A stretch of 64,000 nt of DNA from Alphaproteobacteria bacterium. Lineage in GTDB: Bacteria > Pseudomonadota > Alphaproteobacteria > Ferrovibrionales > Ferrovibrionaceae. The translations under genes were made by a program, and so were the position numbers. The DNA is taken from NCBI GenBank assembly GCA_017307375.1, contig JAFKFH010000005.1, forward strand, positions 1 to 64,000, read 5' to 3'. The notes under the pieces were generated by a model, which made no database searches, was not told where the DNA came from, and was given only the letters and a program-made list of their open reading frames with translations. Below are positions 35,080-43,531 of the stretch, piece after piece. Within the stretch, counting starts at the first letter, position 1; each line of letters opens with the position of its first letter.

Positions 35080-35718
35080 GTGACAGCAGTCGTCGCGCGT
35101 GAGCGCGTGAGCCAGGCGGACCGGCGCGAAGCCCGGCGCCAAGCGATGATGGATGCCGCCCTCGAACTGTTCATGGAGCGCGGCTATGCCGGGACCGGCA
35201 TCAGCGACGTGGTCCGGCGGTCGGGCGGGTCGCTTTCGACCTTCTACGAACTGTTCGGCTCGAAAGCCGGGCTGTTCCGCGCGATCGTCGAGGCCAAGTC
35301 GGCATCGGTCGTCGCGATCTTCGACAACCCGGACATCGACAGGAAATCGCCGCGCGAGGCCCTGACCGAGCTGGGCCACCGGCTCTTTGCCCTGGTGATG
35401 GGGCCGGAAGGCATGGCCGCGATTCGCGCCATCATCCTCGAAGGCGCCGAATATCCGGAACTGGCCGATACCTTCTTCCATCATGGGCCCGAGGTCGGGG
35501 AGACGCGGGTTGCCGCCTACCTTGCCCAGCAGACCGAAAAAGGCCGGCTCAAGATCGCCGATCCGCAGCGCGCCGCAGAGCAGTTCTGCGCGCTGATTCG
35601 CGGCGAATTCCACCTGCGCTCGCTCTGCGGCCTGCCGCAGCCGCTCGATGCCGAGACGCGGGACCGCCATATCGACGAAACGGTTGCCATGTTCCTGCGG
35701 GCCTACGCGGCGACCTGA
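35080..35718 (+). CDS. TetR-family transcriptional repressor
   Basis: 212 residues from a GTG preceded by aaaggag (about 35063-35069); a TTG 30 bases earlier lacks such a site. The helix-turn-helix (about residues 20-65, ALELFMERGYAGTGISDVV and SLSTFYELFGSKAGLF) is typical. The remainder is a helical ligand domain of the type found in regulators of RND pumps (C-terminal TetR_C region with FRAIVEAK... IILEGAEYPEL). It is divergent from the efflux operon over a shared control region and should repress it in the absence of ligand. Confidence 0.9.
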   Translation: MTAVVARERVSQADRREARRQAMMDAALELFMERGYAGTGISDVVRRSGGSLSTFYELFGSKAGLFRAIVEAKSASVVAIFDNPDIDRKSPREALTELGHRLFALVMGPEGMAAIRAIILEGAEYPELADTFFHHGPEVGETRVAAYLAQQTEKGRLKIADPQRAAEQFCALIRGEFHLRSLCGLPQPLDAETRDRHIDETVAMFLRAYAAT

Positions 35719-35769
35719 CAACAGCCGGGCTAACCGTCAGGTCAGCTTGCAATTCGGTCATGACCGGCG

Positions 35770-35808
35770 CCTGATGGTATCCAGGGTCAAGGAAACGCCA
35801 TCAGGAGG
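35770..35808 (+). promoter_or_regulatory. Stem-loop overlapping the RBS of the 42-residue gene
   Basis: cctgatgg (35770-35777) pairs perfectly with ccatcagg (35798-35805). The last bases belong to the strong Shine-Dalgarno aggagg (35803-35808) in front of the ATG at 35815. Folding would hide part of the ribosome site. Confidence 0.45.
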
Positions 35809-35814
35809 CCGGCC

Positions 35815-35943
35815 ATGAACGAGCCGTCACGATTCCTGATTTTCTTCGCGATCTTCATGATCGCGTTGATGTGTCTGTCGGGCTGGGCGATCACCCACCA
35901 TTGGGAGGCCGAGACGATGCTGCTCAACCTGCTGCATGCCTGA
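35815..35943 (+). CDS. Small single-pass membrane protein, 42 residues
   Basis: A short reading frame with a very strong RBS (aggagg, 7 bases from ATG) encodes residues MNEPSRF, one hydrophobic helix (LIFFAIFMIALMCLSGWAI) and the tail THHWEAETMLLNLLHA. The final bases overlap the following GNAT gene by 8 bases. The helix with a short polar tail resembles small membrane peptides attached to larger complexes, but no partner is evident. I do not recognise the family. It was found by reading; it is shorter than usual gene-call cutoffs. Confidence 0.6.
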   Translation: MNEPSRFLIFFAIFMIALMCLSGWAITHHWEAETMLLNLLHA

Positions 35944-36391
35944 TGCGGGCGTGACCGTGCGGCCGGCCGGACGCGAGGATCGCACCGGCTGGGAAACGAT
36001 GTGGCGCGCCTTCTGCACGCATTTCGGGGCCGAGCTGAGCCCGGCCGTGATCGATGGCCTGTGGCAGCGCATCGTCGCGCCGGACCAGCCGGTCAACTGC
36101 CTGCTGGCCTTCGACGGCGCGGGCCGGCCGGTCGGGCTGACGCATTACGTGCTGCATCTCCATACCTGGAGCCTGCGCACGGTCTGCTATCTCGAAGATC
36201 TCTTCGTCGACCCCGAGGCCCGCGGCAGCGGTGCGGCGCCCGCGATGATCGCGGCGCTGAAATCGATCGGTCAGACCGCGGGCTGGCGCCGGATCTACTG
36301 GCATACCCACGACGACAACTATCGCGCGCGCAGCCTCTACGACCGCGTCGCCAGGCGCACGAACCACGTTCGCTACGACATCGACCTCTGA
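35936..36391 (+). CDS. GNAT-family N-acetyltransferase
   Basis: 151 residues. The acetyl-CoA binding motif is in EDLFVDPEARGSGAAPAMIAAL, with R-G-S-G-A at the pyrophosphate loop, preceded by the strands that form the beta-bulge (CLLAFDGAGRPVGLTHYV). The last part (YWHTHDDNYRARSLYDRVA) is the usual N-x-x-A-x-x-x-Y element. The substrate is unknown. It overlaps the 42-residue gene and faces the GntR gene convergently 6 bases away. Confidence 0.85.
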   Translation: MPDAGVTVRPAGREDRTGWETMWRAFCTHFGAELSPAVIDGLWQRIVAPDQPVNCLLAFDGAGRPVGLTHYVLHLHTWSLRTVCYLEDLFVDPEARGSGAAPAMIAALKSIGQTAGWRRIYWHTHDDNYRARSLYDRVARRTNHVRYDIDL

Positions 36392-36397
36392 CCCGGT

Positions 36398-37177
36398 TCA
36401 GCGCACCTCGTTGATGTAGCAATGCCCGGCGGTACTCGCCCGGTGATGGGCGATGATCGTCGGTGCGCCGGCCTGGTCGAAGGCCACCTCGTCGATCACC
36501 AGCACCGCTGCCGGCAACGCCAGGTCGAGCAACGCGGCATCGTCGCTGTCGGCCAGCGCCGCCGTGACCTGTTCGCGCACCGCCGAGATGCGGATGCCAT
36601 AACGTTCGAGCAGGTGCAGATAGAGCAGTTCCGGCACCTCGTCAGGCGGGCGGGGAAAGTCGGGCACCCGCTCGGCCGCCAGCACGAAGCGGTCGACCAT
36701 GATCGGCCGCCCGGCGACGCTGCGCAGGCGACGCAGCCGCAGGACGCCGGCGCCCGCGGCGAGATTCAGCCGCGACGCCTCGTCGGCCGAGGCAGCCCCT
36801 TCCTCGATCCCGAGGATGCGTGCCTGCGAACGGACCAGCGCGCCGTCGAGGCCATGCAGGCGGAAATACTGGAAGAAGAAGCGCAGCGAATGATCGGGGC
36901 TGCGGCCGGTGACGACCGTCCCGGTCTTGCGCCGGCGGCTGAGCAGGCCTTCCGCAGTCAGGTCGCTCAACGCCCGGCGCACGGTGCCGACCGCGATGCC
37001 GAACATCTGGGCCAGCGCCACCTCGCTCGGCAGGACGGTGCCCGGCGGCCATTGGCCCAGCAGGATCGCCTCGGAAATCTGGCGCTTCACCGTCTCGTAA
37101 AGCGGCGCGGCCGCATCGCCGTCGATCCGCCGCAGCGGCGCAAGCCCTGGGTTTTTGTCGTTGACAAGGGTCATCAC
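36398..37177 (-). CDS. GntR-family regulator, HutC subfamily
   Basis: 259 residues. The N-terminal winged helix (about 25-90: PLYETVKRQISEAILLGQWPPGTVLPSE, read in parts, and GIAVGTVRRALSDLTAEGLL) is GntR type, and the C-terminal UTRA domain (SLRFFFQYFRLHG...) binds small ligands in the HutC subfamily. It is divergent from the M20-ABC-M20-M24 operon across 56 bases and is likely its repressor. Two ATG codons in a row at the start leave one residue uncertain. Confidence 0.88.
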   Translation of the reverse strand: MMTLVNDKNPGLAPLRRIDGDAAAPLYETVKRQISEAILLGQWPPGTVLPSEVALAQMFGIAVGTVRRALSDLTAEGLLSRRRKTGTVVTGRSPDHSLRFFFQYFRLHGLDGALVRSQARILGIEEGAASADEASRLNLAAGAGVLRLRRLRSVAGRPIMVDRFVLAAERVPDFPRPPDEVPELLYLHLLERYGIRISAVREQVTAALADSDDAALLDLALPAAVLVIDEVAFDQAGAPTIIAHHRASTAGHCYINEVR

Positions 37178-37192
37178 TGAGTTCTTATTTCT

Positions 37193-37205
37193 ATATAGTT
37201 TATAT
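37193..37205. promoter_or_regulatory. Candidate operator between gntR and the catabolic operon
   Basis: A perfect dyad atata-gtt-tatat lies 28 bases before the M20 start and 15 bases before gntR. It stands out as A+T-rich in a GC-rich background. The position covers both promoters, as expected for a HutC-type autorepressor. Confidence 0.45.
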
Positions 37206-37233
37206 TAAACGATCGACAGGGGCAGGGTTGCCG

Positions 37234-38508
37234 ATGCCGGGGGAATTGTCCAGCAGCCTGAAGCAGGCGGTCGCCGCGATCGCCGACGACGTCACGACGA
37301 TCACTGCCGAGCTGGCGCAGATGATCGCGGCCGACACGTCCTTCCCCCCGGGCGCGGGATATGGCGACTTTGCCGATCTGATGGAGGGGCTGCTGGCCCC
37401 GGCCGGTTTCTCGTTTCAACGTGTCAGCGTCCCCGAACATCTCTGGCAGGCCCCGGGCGGGCGGGCTCATGGCGAGCGCGTGAACCTGATCGCCCGCCGG
37501 CGCACCGGCCGGCCGGTCTGCAGTCTCTATTACCATGTCGATACCGTCCCGGCGGGCTCGGGATGGACCTTTCCGCCTTTCGCGTTGACGCCGGCCGGCA
37601 ACAGGCTGCACGGCCGGGGCGCGGCCGACATGAAAGGGGCGATCGCCGCCACCCTCGCCGCGTTGCGCGCCGCGGCGGCACACGGCGTCGCCCTGCGCTT
37701 CGATCCTGAGTTCCTGTTGTGCACCGACGAGGAAGGCGGGCTTTATCCCGGCGTCCGCTACCTGGCCGAACAGGGACTGGTCGAAGGCCATATCCTGTCG
37801 TTCAACGGCAGTGCCGGGCCGCGCATCTGGGCCGGCTGCTTCGGCAGCATCGATCTGCTGATCACCGTGCGCGGCCGCGGTGCCCATTCCGGCGATCCGG
37901 TCGGCGGCATCAACGCCATCGAGGTGGCGATGCCGCTGCTGAATGCGCTGATGGCACTGAAGGGCCGGGTCGAGCAGCGCGTCTCGACCATGCCGCCGCC
38001 GCCGCACAACCAGGGCCGGCCGCTGCATGCGCGGCTGACGCTCGCCGCCCTGCACGGCGGCGACAAAGGCTCGGCCCTGCCCGAACGGCTGGAGATCCTG
38101 ATCAACCGCCGCTACGCGCCGGAGGAGGATTTCGCCGCGGTGCGCGCCGAGATCGATGCGACGATCGCCGGCGCGATGGACGGCTCGGCGGCGCTCGAGG
38201 TTTCGACGCAGATGATCGGCCATCTCGCACCGGTCGCCGATCCGACCGGGCCGCACTGGCCGCGCTGGCAGGCCGCGCTGGGCCAGGCCTTCGGCTATGC
38301 CCCGGAAGAGTTCCGCGCCTGGGGCTCGTCGACCAGTTCCGACATGGGTTTCGTGCAGGCGGCGGGCGTGCGCGAAATCCTGCTGGGCGGGCTGACCCGG
38401 CCCGGCAACAACACCCACGCCCCCGACGAGTTCACCACCGTCGACGACCTCGTCGCCCTCGCCCAGGCAGTGCTGCTGTACCTGGCGCAGGATTTCGGCG
38501 CGGCCTGA
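37234..38508 (+). CDS. M20-family metallohydrolase (ArgE/DapE type), first of operon
   Basis: 424 residues from ATG 37234; a TTG two codons earlier is possible. Ligand motifs YYHVDTV, GRGAADMKG, TDEEGG and THAPDEF match the dinuclear zinc site of M20 enzymes and the lid-domain histidine is in GAHSGDP. The position of the third acidic ligand, usually GEPT, reads FNGSAG, so one metal site may be altered. It should hydrolyse an amide bond of an N-acyl or peptide-like compound in the cytoplasm, as there is no signal peptide. It is followed after 34 bases by the importer genes. Confidence 0.82.
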   Translation: MPGELSSSLKQAVAAIADDVTTITAELAQMIAADTSFPPGAGYGDFADLMEGLLAPAGFSFQRVSVPEHLWQAPGGRAHGERVNLIARRRTGRPVCSLYYHVDTVPAGSGWTFPPFALTPAGNRLHGRGAADMKGAIAATLAALRAAAAHGVALRFDPEFLLCTDEEGGLYPGVRYLAEQGLVEGHILSFNGSAGPRIWAGCFGSIDLLITVRGRGAHSGDPVGGINAIEVAMPLLNALMALKGRVEQRVSTMPPPPHNQGRPLHARLTLAALHGGDKGSALPERLEILINRRYAPEEDFAAVRAEIDATIAGAMDGSAALEVSTQMIGHLAPVADPTGPHWPRWQAALGQAFGYAPEEFRAWGSSTSSDMGFVQAAGVREILLGGLTRPGNNTHAPDEFTTVDDLVALAQAVLLYLAQDFGAA

Positions 38509-38542
38509 GACCCTCGACATGCAAAAAGACAGGAGCGACTTC

Positions 38543-40105
38543 ATGAACGGGTTCCCCCAGATCGACCGGCGCCGCCTGCTGGCGGCCGGCACCGCCGGCC
38601 TCGGCCTGCTGGCGCTGCCGCAGGGCCTGCGCGCGGCGACGCCCAAGCGGGGCGGTACGCTGCGGGTCGGCGTCGACCAGTCGGTGGCCAAGATCAACCC
38701 GACGATCGTGCGGGTGAACCCCGAATACCTGGTGGCCGAACTGCTCTATTCGTCGCTGACGCGGCTAGGCTACGACATGTCGGCGGAACCCGACCTCGCC
38801 TCGGCCTGGACCAATTCCCCCGACCTGACCGAGTGGACCTTCACGCTGCGTCCGAACCTGACCTTCCATGACGGCAGTGCCTGCACCGCCGCCGACGTCG
38901 TCGCGACGTTCGAAGCGCTGCTCGACCCGGCGACCGGCTCGCCGGCCCGGCCCAATATCGGGCCGATCACCAGGATCACGGCCCGCGATGCCACGACGGT
39001 CGTGTTCACGCTGTCGGCGCCCTATGCCGACCTGCCGGTCGCGCTGGCCAATCCGAACGCCAAGATCATTCCCGCCGCCATCGCCAAGGGCGGGCTGGAC
39101 CGCCTGAACCGCGAGGCGGTGGGCACCGGCCCGTTCAAGCTGGTCACCTTCGAGCCCGAGCGCATCATCGTCGTCGCCCGCAACCCGGCCTATTACGACC
39201 CGGCCCGGCCGGTCGTCGACAAGGTCGAGGTCGTGGTCTACCCCGACATGACCGCGCAGGGTTCGGCGCTGATCTCCAGCGACATCGACCTGATGTACAT
39301 GGTGGCGCCGACCGAATATGCCCGCCTGCAGAAGGCATCGGGCGTCACCGCGCTGCGCGTGCCGTCGGGCCAGTTCTGCAACATCAACATGGCCTGCGAC
39401 CAGAAGCCGTTCAACGACGTGCGGGTGCGCCAGGCCCTGGCCCTCACCCTCGACCGCGCGGCGCTGGTCGACTTCGTCGCCGAAGGCTTCGGCACGCCGG
39501 GCTGGGACTCGCCGCTGAACTCCGCCTATCGCTTCAACACCGCGCTGACGCCCAAGAAGGCCGACATCGCCAAGGCCAGGAAGCTGCTGGCGGATGCCGG
39601 CCATCCCAAAGGCCTCGAGGCGACGTTGATCGCCTCCGACAGCCCGGCGACACGCACGCAGCTCGGCGTCGCGGTGCGCGAGATGGCCAAGGCTGCCGGC
39701 TTCACGATCAACGTCCAGACCATGCCGCATTCGACCTATCTGGATCAGGTCTGGAAGAAGGGCGCGTTCTACGTCGGCTTCTACAATCAGCAGCCGACCG
39801 CCGACGGCATCTTCTCGCTGCTCTACACCTCCAACGCGGCCTGGAACGAGACCCGCTGGAACAACACGGCCTTCGACAAGCTGGTGGGCGAGGCCCGCAC
39901 CACCGTCGACGAGGCGCGGCGGCGCGCGCTCTACGCCGAGGCGCAGCAGCTGATGTATGACGAGGTGCCGTCGATCATCCCCGTCTTCTTCGACCTGCTG
40001 GGCGCCCATCGCAGCTATGTCGAAGGCTACCGGCTGCATCCCCGCGGCGCGGTATTCCGGCTGGATCAGGTCGGCTTCGGCGACGGCGCGCCGCGTCGAG
40101 GCTGA
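38543..40105 (+). CDS. ABC transporter substrate-binding protein, family 5 (Dpp/Opp type), Tat signal
   Basis: 520 residues from ATG 38543 with aggag (38531-38535) seven bases upstream; an earlier ATG (38519) lacks this. The N-terminus (DRRRLLAAGTAGLGLLALP) has the twin-arginine motif and a hydrophobic stretch, so export by the Tat pathway in folded form is likely. The mature protein begins PKRGGTLRVGVD, standard for family 5 binding proteins that carry peptides, opines, nickel or glutathione. It delivers substrate to the permeases encoded next. Confidence 0.9.
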   Translation: MNGFPQIDRRRLLAAGTAGLGLLALPQGLRAATPKRGGTLRVGVDQSVAKINPTIVRVNPEYLVAELLYSSLTRLGYDMSAEPDLASAWTNSPDLTEWTFTLRPNLTFHDGSACTAADVVATFEALLDPATGSPARPNIGPITRITARDATTVVFTLSAPYADLPVALANPNAKIIPAAIAKGGLDRLNREAVGTGPFKLVTFEPERIIVVARNPAYYDPARPVVDKVEVVVYPDMTAQGSALISSDIDLMYMVAPTEYARLQKASGVTALRVPSGQFCNINMACDQKPFNDVRVRQALALTLDRAALVDFVAEGFGTPGWDSPLNSAYRFNTALTPKKADIAKARKLLADAGHPKGLEATLIASDSPATRTQLGVAVREMAKAAGFTINVQTMPHSTYLDQVWKKGAFYVGFYNQQPTADGIFSLLYTSNAAWNETRWNNTAFDKLVGEARTTVDEARRRALYAEAQQLMYDEVPSIIPVFFDLLGAHRSYVEGYRLHPRGAVFRLDQVGFGDGAPRRG

Positions 40106-40107
40106 CG

Positions 40108-41055
40108 ATGTCCCCTGCCTACGCCCTCAAGCGCTGCGGGCTGATCGTCTACACCCTGCTGGTGGTGTCGCTGATCGTGTTCGCCATCACCCAGGTGCTG
40201 CCCGCCGATGCCGCGACCATGCTGCTCGGCGAGAACGCGACGGCCGAGGCCCTGGCCGCGGTGCGTGAGCGCCTCGGCCTGGAGGCGCCGGTGTGGCTGC
40301 AATATGCCCGCTGGCTCGGCGGCGTGGTGCAGGGGGATTTCGGAACGTCGCTGCGTACCGGCCTGCCGGTCGCGCCGCTGATGATGGAAGCGCTGGGCCG
40401 GTCGCTGCTGCTGGCCCTGCTCTCCATCCTGCTGATGCTCGCCATCGCCGTACCGCTCGGCGTCATCGCTGCGGTGCGGCGGGGCCGGGCGGCCGACCTG
40501 ATCGTCTCGGTCCTGTCCTATGTCGGCGTGTCGCTGCCCGAGTTCGTGACGGCAACGGTGTTCGTGCTGGTCCTGGCCGACTGGCTGCAGATCCTGCCGG
40601 CCAGCGGCTATGTCGCGCCGACCCAGGACCCGCTGCGCGCGCTGCAGCACCTGGCGCTGCCGGTGCTGACCGTCTCGGTGATCCTGGTCGCGCATGTCTC
40701 GCGCATGGTGCGCTCGGAACTGGTCGACGTGCTGCATTCCGACTATGTCCGCGCCGCCCGGCTGAAGGGCATGAAGCCGCGCACGGTCCTGCTGCGCCAC
40801 GGACTGCGCAACGCCCTGCTGCCGACCATCACCATCGTCGCGCTCGACGTCGGCTATCTGCTGGGTGGCGTCATCGTCGTCGAGGAGATCTTTGCCATCC
40901 CCGGCATCGGCCGGCAGCTGATCGTCGCCATCCAGGCCCGCGACCTGCCGGCGATCCAGGCCGGGGCGCTGATCATGGCAGCGACCTATTCGGTGGCGAA
41001 CTTCGCCGCCGACCTCGCCTATGCCTGGCTCGACAAGAGAATCCAGTATGACTGA
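40108..41055 (+). CDS. ABC permease, DppB type
   Basis: 315 residues with six membrane helices. Family marks are the first helix followed by the large periplasmic loop (FAITQVLPADAATMLLGENA), GDFGTSLRTG, and the EAA-type coupling loop DYVRAARLKGMKPRTVLLRHGLRNALLP. It forms the channel with the DppC-type protein. It begins 2 bases after the binding-protein stop and overlaps dppC by 8 bases. Confidence 0.92.
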   Translation: MSPAYALKRCGLIVYTLLVVSLIVFAITQVLPADAATMLLGENATAEALAAVRERLGLEAPVWLQYARWLGGVVQGDFGTSLRTGLPVAPLMMEALGRSLLLALLSILLMLAIAVPLGVIAAVRRGRAADLIVSVLSYVGVSLPEFVTATVFVLVLADWLQILPASGYVAPTQDPLRALQHLALPVLTVSVILVAHVSRMVRSELVDVLHSDYVRAARLKGMKPRTVLLRHGLRNALLPTITIVALDVGYLLGGVIVVEEIFAIPGIGRQLIVAIQARDLPAIQAGALIMAATYSVANFAADLAYAWLDKRIQYD

Positions 41056-41872
41056 CCTGATCTCGCGGCTTGCCCGCACGCCGCAGGGCGCCGCCGGGCT
41101 GGCGCTGGTCGGCCTGGTGCTGCTGGTCGTGGTGTTCGGCCCCCTGCTCGCCCCCTACGATCCCGAGGCGATGGCGCCGCTGTTGCGCTACAAGGGCCCG
41201 AGCCTCGTGCATCTTCTCGGCACCGACCAGTACGGCCGCGACATCCTCAGCCGGCTGCTGGTCGGGGCGCGCGCGACGGTCGTGATGGCCGTGCTGGCCA
41301 CGCTGCTCGGCACCCTGGTCGGCGCCCTGCTCGGCACCGCCTCGGCCTTCCTCGGCGGCCGCGCCGACGAGGCGATCATGCGCACGGTAGACGCCGTGAT
41401 GTCGATCCCCAGCCTGCTGTTTGCGCTGCTGATCGTGAACCTGCTGGGCAAGAGCGGGCTGAATGCCCTGCTTGCCATCGGCATCGCCTTCGCGCCGGGC
41501 ATGGCCCGCGTCGCCCGTTCGGTGGCCTTGGCCGTGCGCAAGCAGGATTACGTCAATGCCGCAATCGCCCGCGGCGAAGGCGGCTTCCACATCGTCGTGC
41601 GCGAGATGCTGCCCAACGTCGTGGCGCCGATCATCGTCGAGACGACGATCCGCGTCGCCTTCGCCGTGATGCTGTTCGCGACGCTGAGCTTCCTGGGGCT
41701 CGGCGCCCAGCCGCCGGCACCCGAATGGGGGCTGATGGTGGCCGAAGCGCGCAAATATCTGAATCTCAGCCCGTGGATGCTGATCTGGCCGAGCATCGCG
41801 ATCGCCATCGTCGCGATCGGCTTCAACCTGCTGGGCGACGGCCTGCGCGACGCGCTCAATCCCCGGACGTGA
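41048..41872 (+). CDS. ABC permease, DppC type
   Basis: 274 residues from ATG 41048, overlapping the previous gene; the frame is open 9 codons further upstream. Motifs LGTDQYGRDILSRLLVGAR and AIARGEGGFHIVVREMLPNVVAPIIVE are diagnostic of DppC-type permeases. It partners the DppB-type protein in the inner membrane. Confidence 0.92.
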   Translation: MTDLISRLARTPQGAAGLALVGLVLLVVVFGPLLAPYDPEAMAPLLRYKGPSLVHLLGTDQYGRDILSRLLVGARATVVMAVLATLLGTLVGALLGTASAFLGGRADEAIMRTVDAVMSIPSLLFALLIVNLLGKSGLNALLAIGIAFAPGMARVARSVALAVRKQDYVNAAIARGEGGFHIVVREMLPNVVAPIIVETTIRVAFAVMLFATLSFLGLGAQPPAPEWGLMVAEARKYLNLSPWMLIWPSIAIAIVAIGFNLLGDGLRDALNPRT

Positions 41873-41880
41873 GACCCGCG

Positions 41881-43503
41881 ATGGAACAGCCCGCACTCAC
41901 CATATCAGGCTATTCGCTCGACTATCTCACCCCGCGCGGCGTGCACCATGCGCTGGTCGATATCGACCTTGCCATCGCCCGCGGCGAAGTCCTGGGGCTG
42001 GTCGGCGAAAGCGGCTCGGGCAAGACGTCGCTGGCCTGGTCGATCATGCGCTATCTGCCGGGCAACGCCCGCGAGAACGGCGGTCGCATTCTGCTGGGTC
42101 GGGACGACCTGCGGGCAATGGCACCGGCGGCGATCGAAGAAATCCGCGGCCGCCGCATCGGCATGGTATTCCAGGACCCGTCGACCTCGCTCAACCCGAC
42201 GCTGAGCCTGGGCATCCAGCTGGCCGAGGTGCTGGAGCGCCATCGCGGCCTGACACGGCGTCAGGCCTGGCGCGAGGGCGAGCAGATGCTGGCCCGCGTC
42301 GGGCTGAAGGATCCGCCTGGCATGATGCGCCGCTATCCGCATGAGGCATCGGGTGGCGAGAAGCAGCGTGTCGTCATCGCCCAGGCCTTCGCCTGCCAGC
42401 CCGAATGCATCCTGTTCGACGAGCCGACCACGGCGCTCGACGTGATCACCGCGCGCCAGATCCTCGAGCTGTTCGCCGAACTGCAGGCGGAGACCGGCGT
42501 CGCCTCGCTCTACATTTCCCATGACCTCGCGCTGGTGTCGCGCGTGGCAGACCGCGTCGCCGTGCTGCATCACGGCAACATGGTCGAACAGGGCCAGGTG
42601 GCCGGCGTGTTCGGCGCACCGCGCGAAGCCTATACCCGGCGGCTGGTCGCCGCCGTACCGCGGCCCGACCGGCGGCTGGTCGCCGAGTTGGGGCCGGCCG
42701 AGGCGGCGGCGGCACCGCTGGTCGCGGCGCGCGGCGTCTCGGTCGAATACGGGCGGCCGTCGGCGATCGCCCGGCTGTTCGGCCGCGACCGTGCCCCGGT
42801 CGTGGGCAATCGCGCGGTCAGCCTGGACGTACGGCCCGGCGAGATCGTCGGCGTGGTCGGGGAATCCGGTTCGGGCAAGTCGACGCTAGCCCGCGCGCTG
42901 ACCGGGCTGAACCCGTTTTCGGGCGAGATCGTCTTCGACGGTCGACCGGTCCGTGGTATCGCCGACATGGACGGCGCCTATCGCCGTGACGTGCAGATCA
43001 TTTTCCAGCACCCGGATTCGTCGCTCAATCCGCGCCAGCGGATCGGCGAGATCCTGGCCCGGCCGCTGCGGCTGCACGACCGGCTGCCGGGCGCGGCCGA
43101 AGCCGCACGGATCGGCGAACTGCTGGAACAGGTCCGCCTGCCCGCCACCTATGCCGGACGCTATCCGCACCAGCTGTCCGGCGGCGAGAAACAGCGTGTC
43201 GCCATCGCCCGCGCCTTCGCCACGGCCCCGCGCCTCGTCATCTGCGACGAGATCACCTCGGCCCTCGACGTGTCGGTGCAGGCGGCGGTGATCGAGCTGC
43301 TGCTCGATCTGCGCCGGCGTCACGGCACCGCCTACCTGTTCATCACCCACGACCTGAACCTCGTCCGCCAGATCGCCCATCGCATCGCCGTGATGTATCG
43401 CGGCGACCTGGTCGAAGTCCTCGACGCACAGGCGTTCTCCGCCGGCCCGACCCATCCCTATACCCGCTCGCTGGTCGCGGCGGTGCCGGTACCGGTCGGC
43501 TGA
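41881..43503 (+). CDS. Fused dual ABC ATPase (DppD-DppF in one chain)
   Basis: 540 residues from ATG 41881. Two complete nucleotide-binding domains are joined in one chain. The first has Walker A GESGSGKTS, signature ASGGEKQR and Walker B ILFDEPTTALD; the second has GESGSGKST, LSGGEKQR and LVICDEITSALD. The linker lies about residues 265-300. Both active sites look intact, so the chain replaces the usual DppD and DppF pair. The fusion fixes 1:1 stoichiometry. Confidence 0.93.
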   Translation: MEQPALTISGYSLDYLTPRGVHHALVDIDLAIARGEVLGLVGESGSGKTSLAWSIMRYLPGNARENGGRILLGRDDLRAMAPAAIEEIRGRRIGMVFQDPSTSLNPTLSLGIQLAEVLERHRGLTRRQAWREGEQMLARVGLKDPPGMMRRYPHEASGGEKQRVVIAQAFACQPECILFDEPTTALDVITARQILELFAELQAETGVASLYISHDLALVSRVADRVAVLHHGNMVEQGQVAGVFGAPREAYTRRLVAAVPRPDRRLVAELGPAEAAAAPLVAARGVSVEYGRPSAIARLFGRDRAPVVGNRAVSLDVRPGEIVGVVGESGSGKSTLARALTGLNPFSGEIVFDGRPVRGIADMDGAYRRDVQIIFQHPDSSLNPRQRIGEILARPLRLHDRLPGAAEAARIGELLEQVRLPATYAGRYPHQLSGGEKQRVAIARAFATAPRLVICDEITSALDVSVQAAVIELLLDLRRRHGTAYLFITHDLNLVRQIAHRIAVMYRGDLVEVLDAQAFSAGPTHPYTRSLVAAVPVPVG

Positions 43504-43531
43504 CCCGCATCATCAGTAAAGGAACTCCGTC

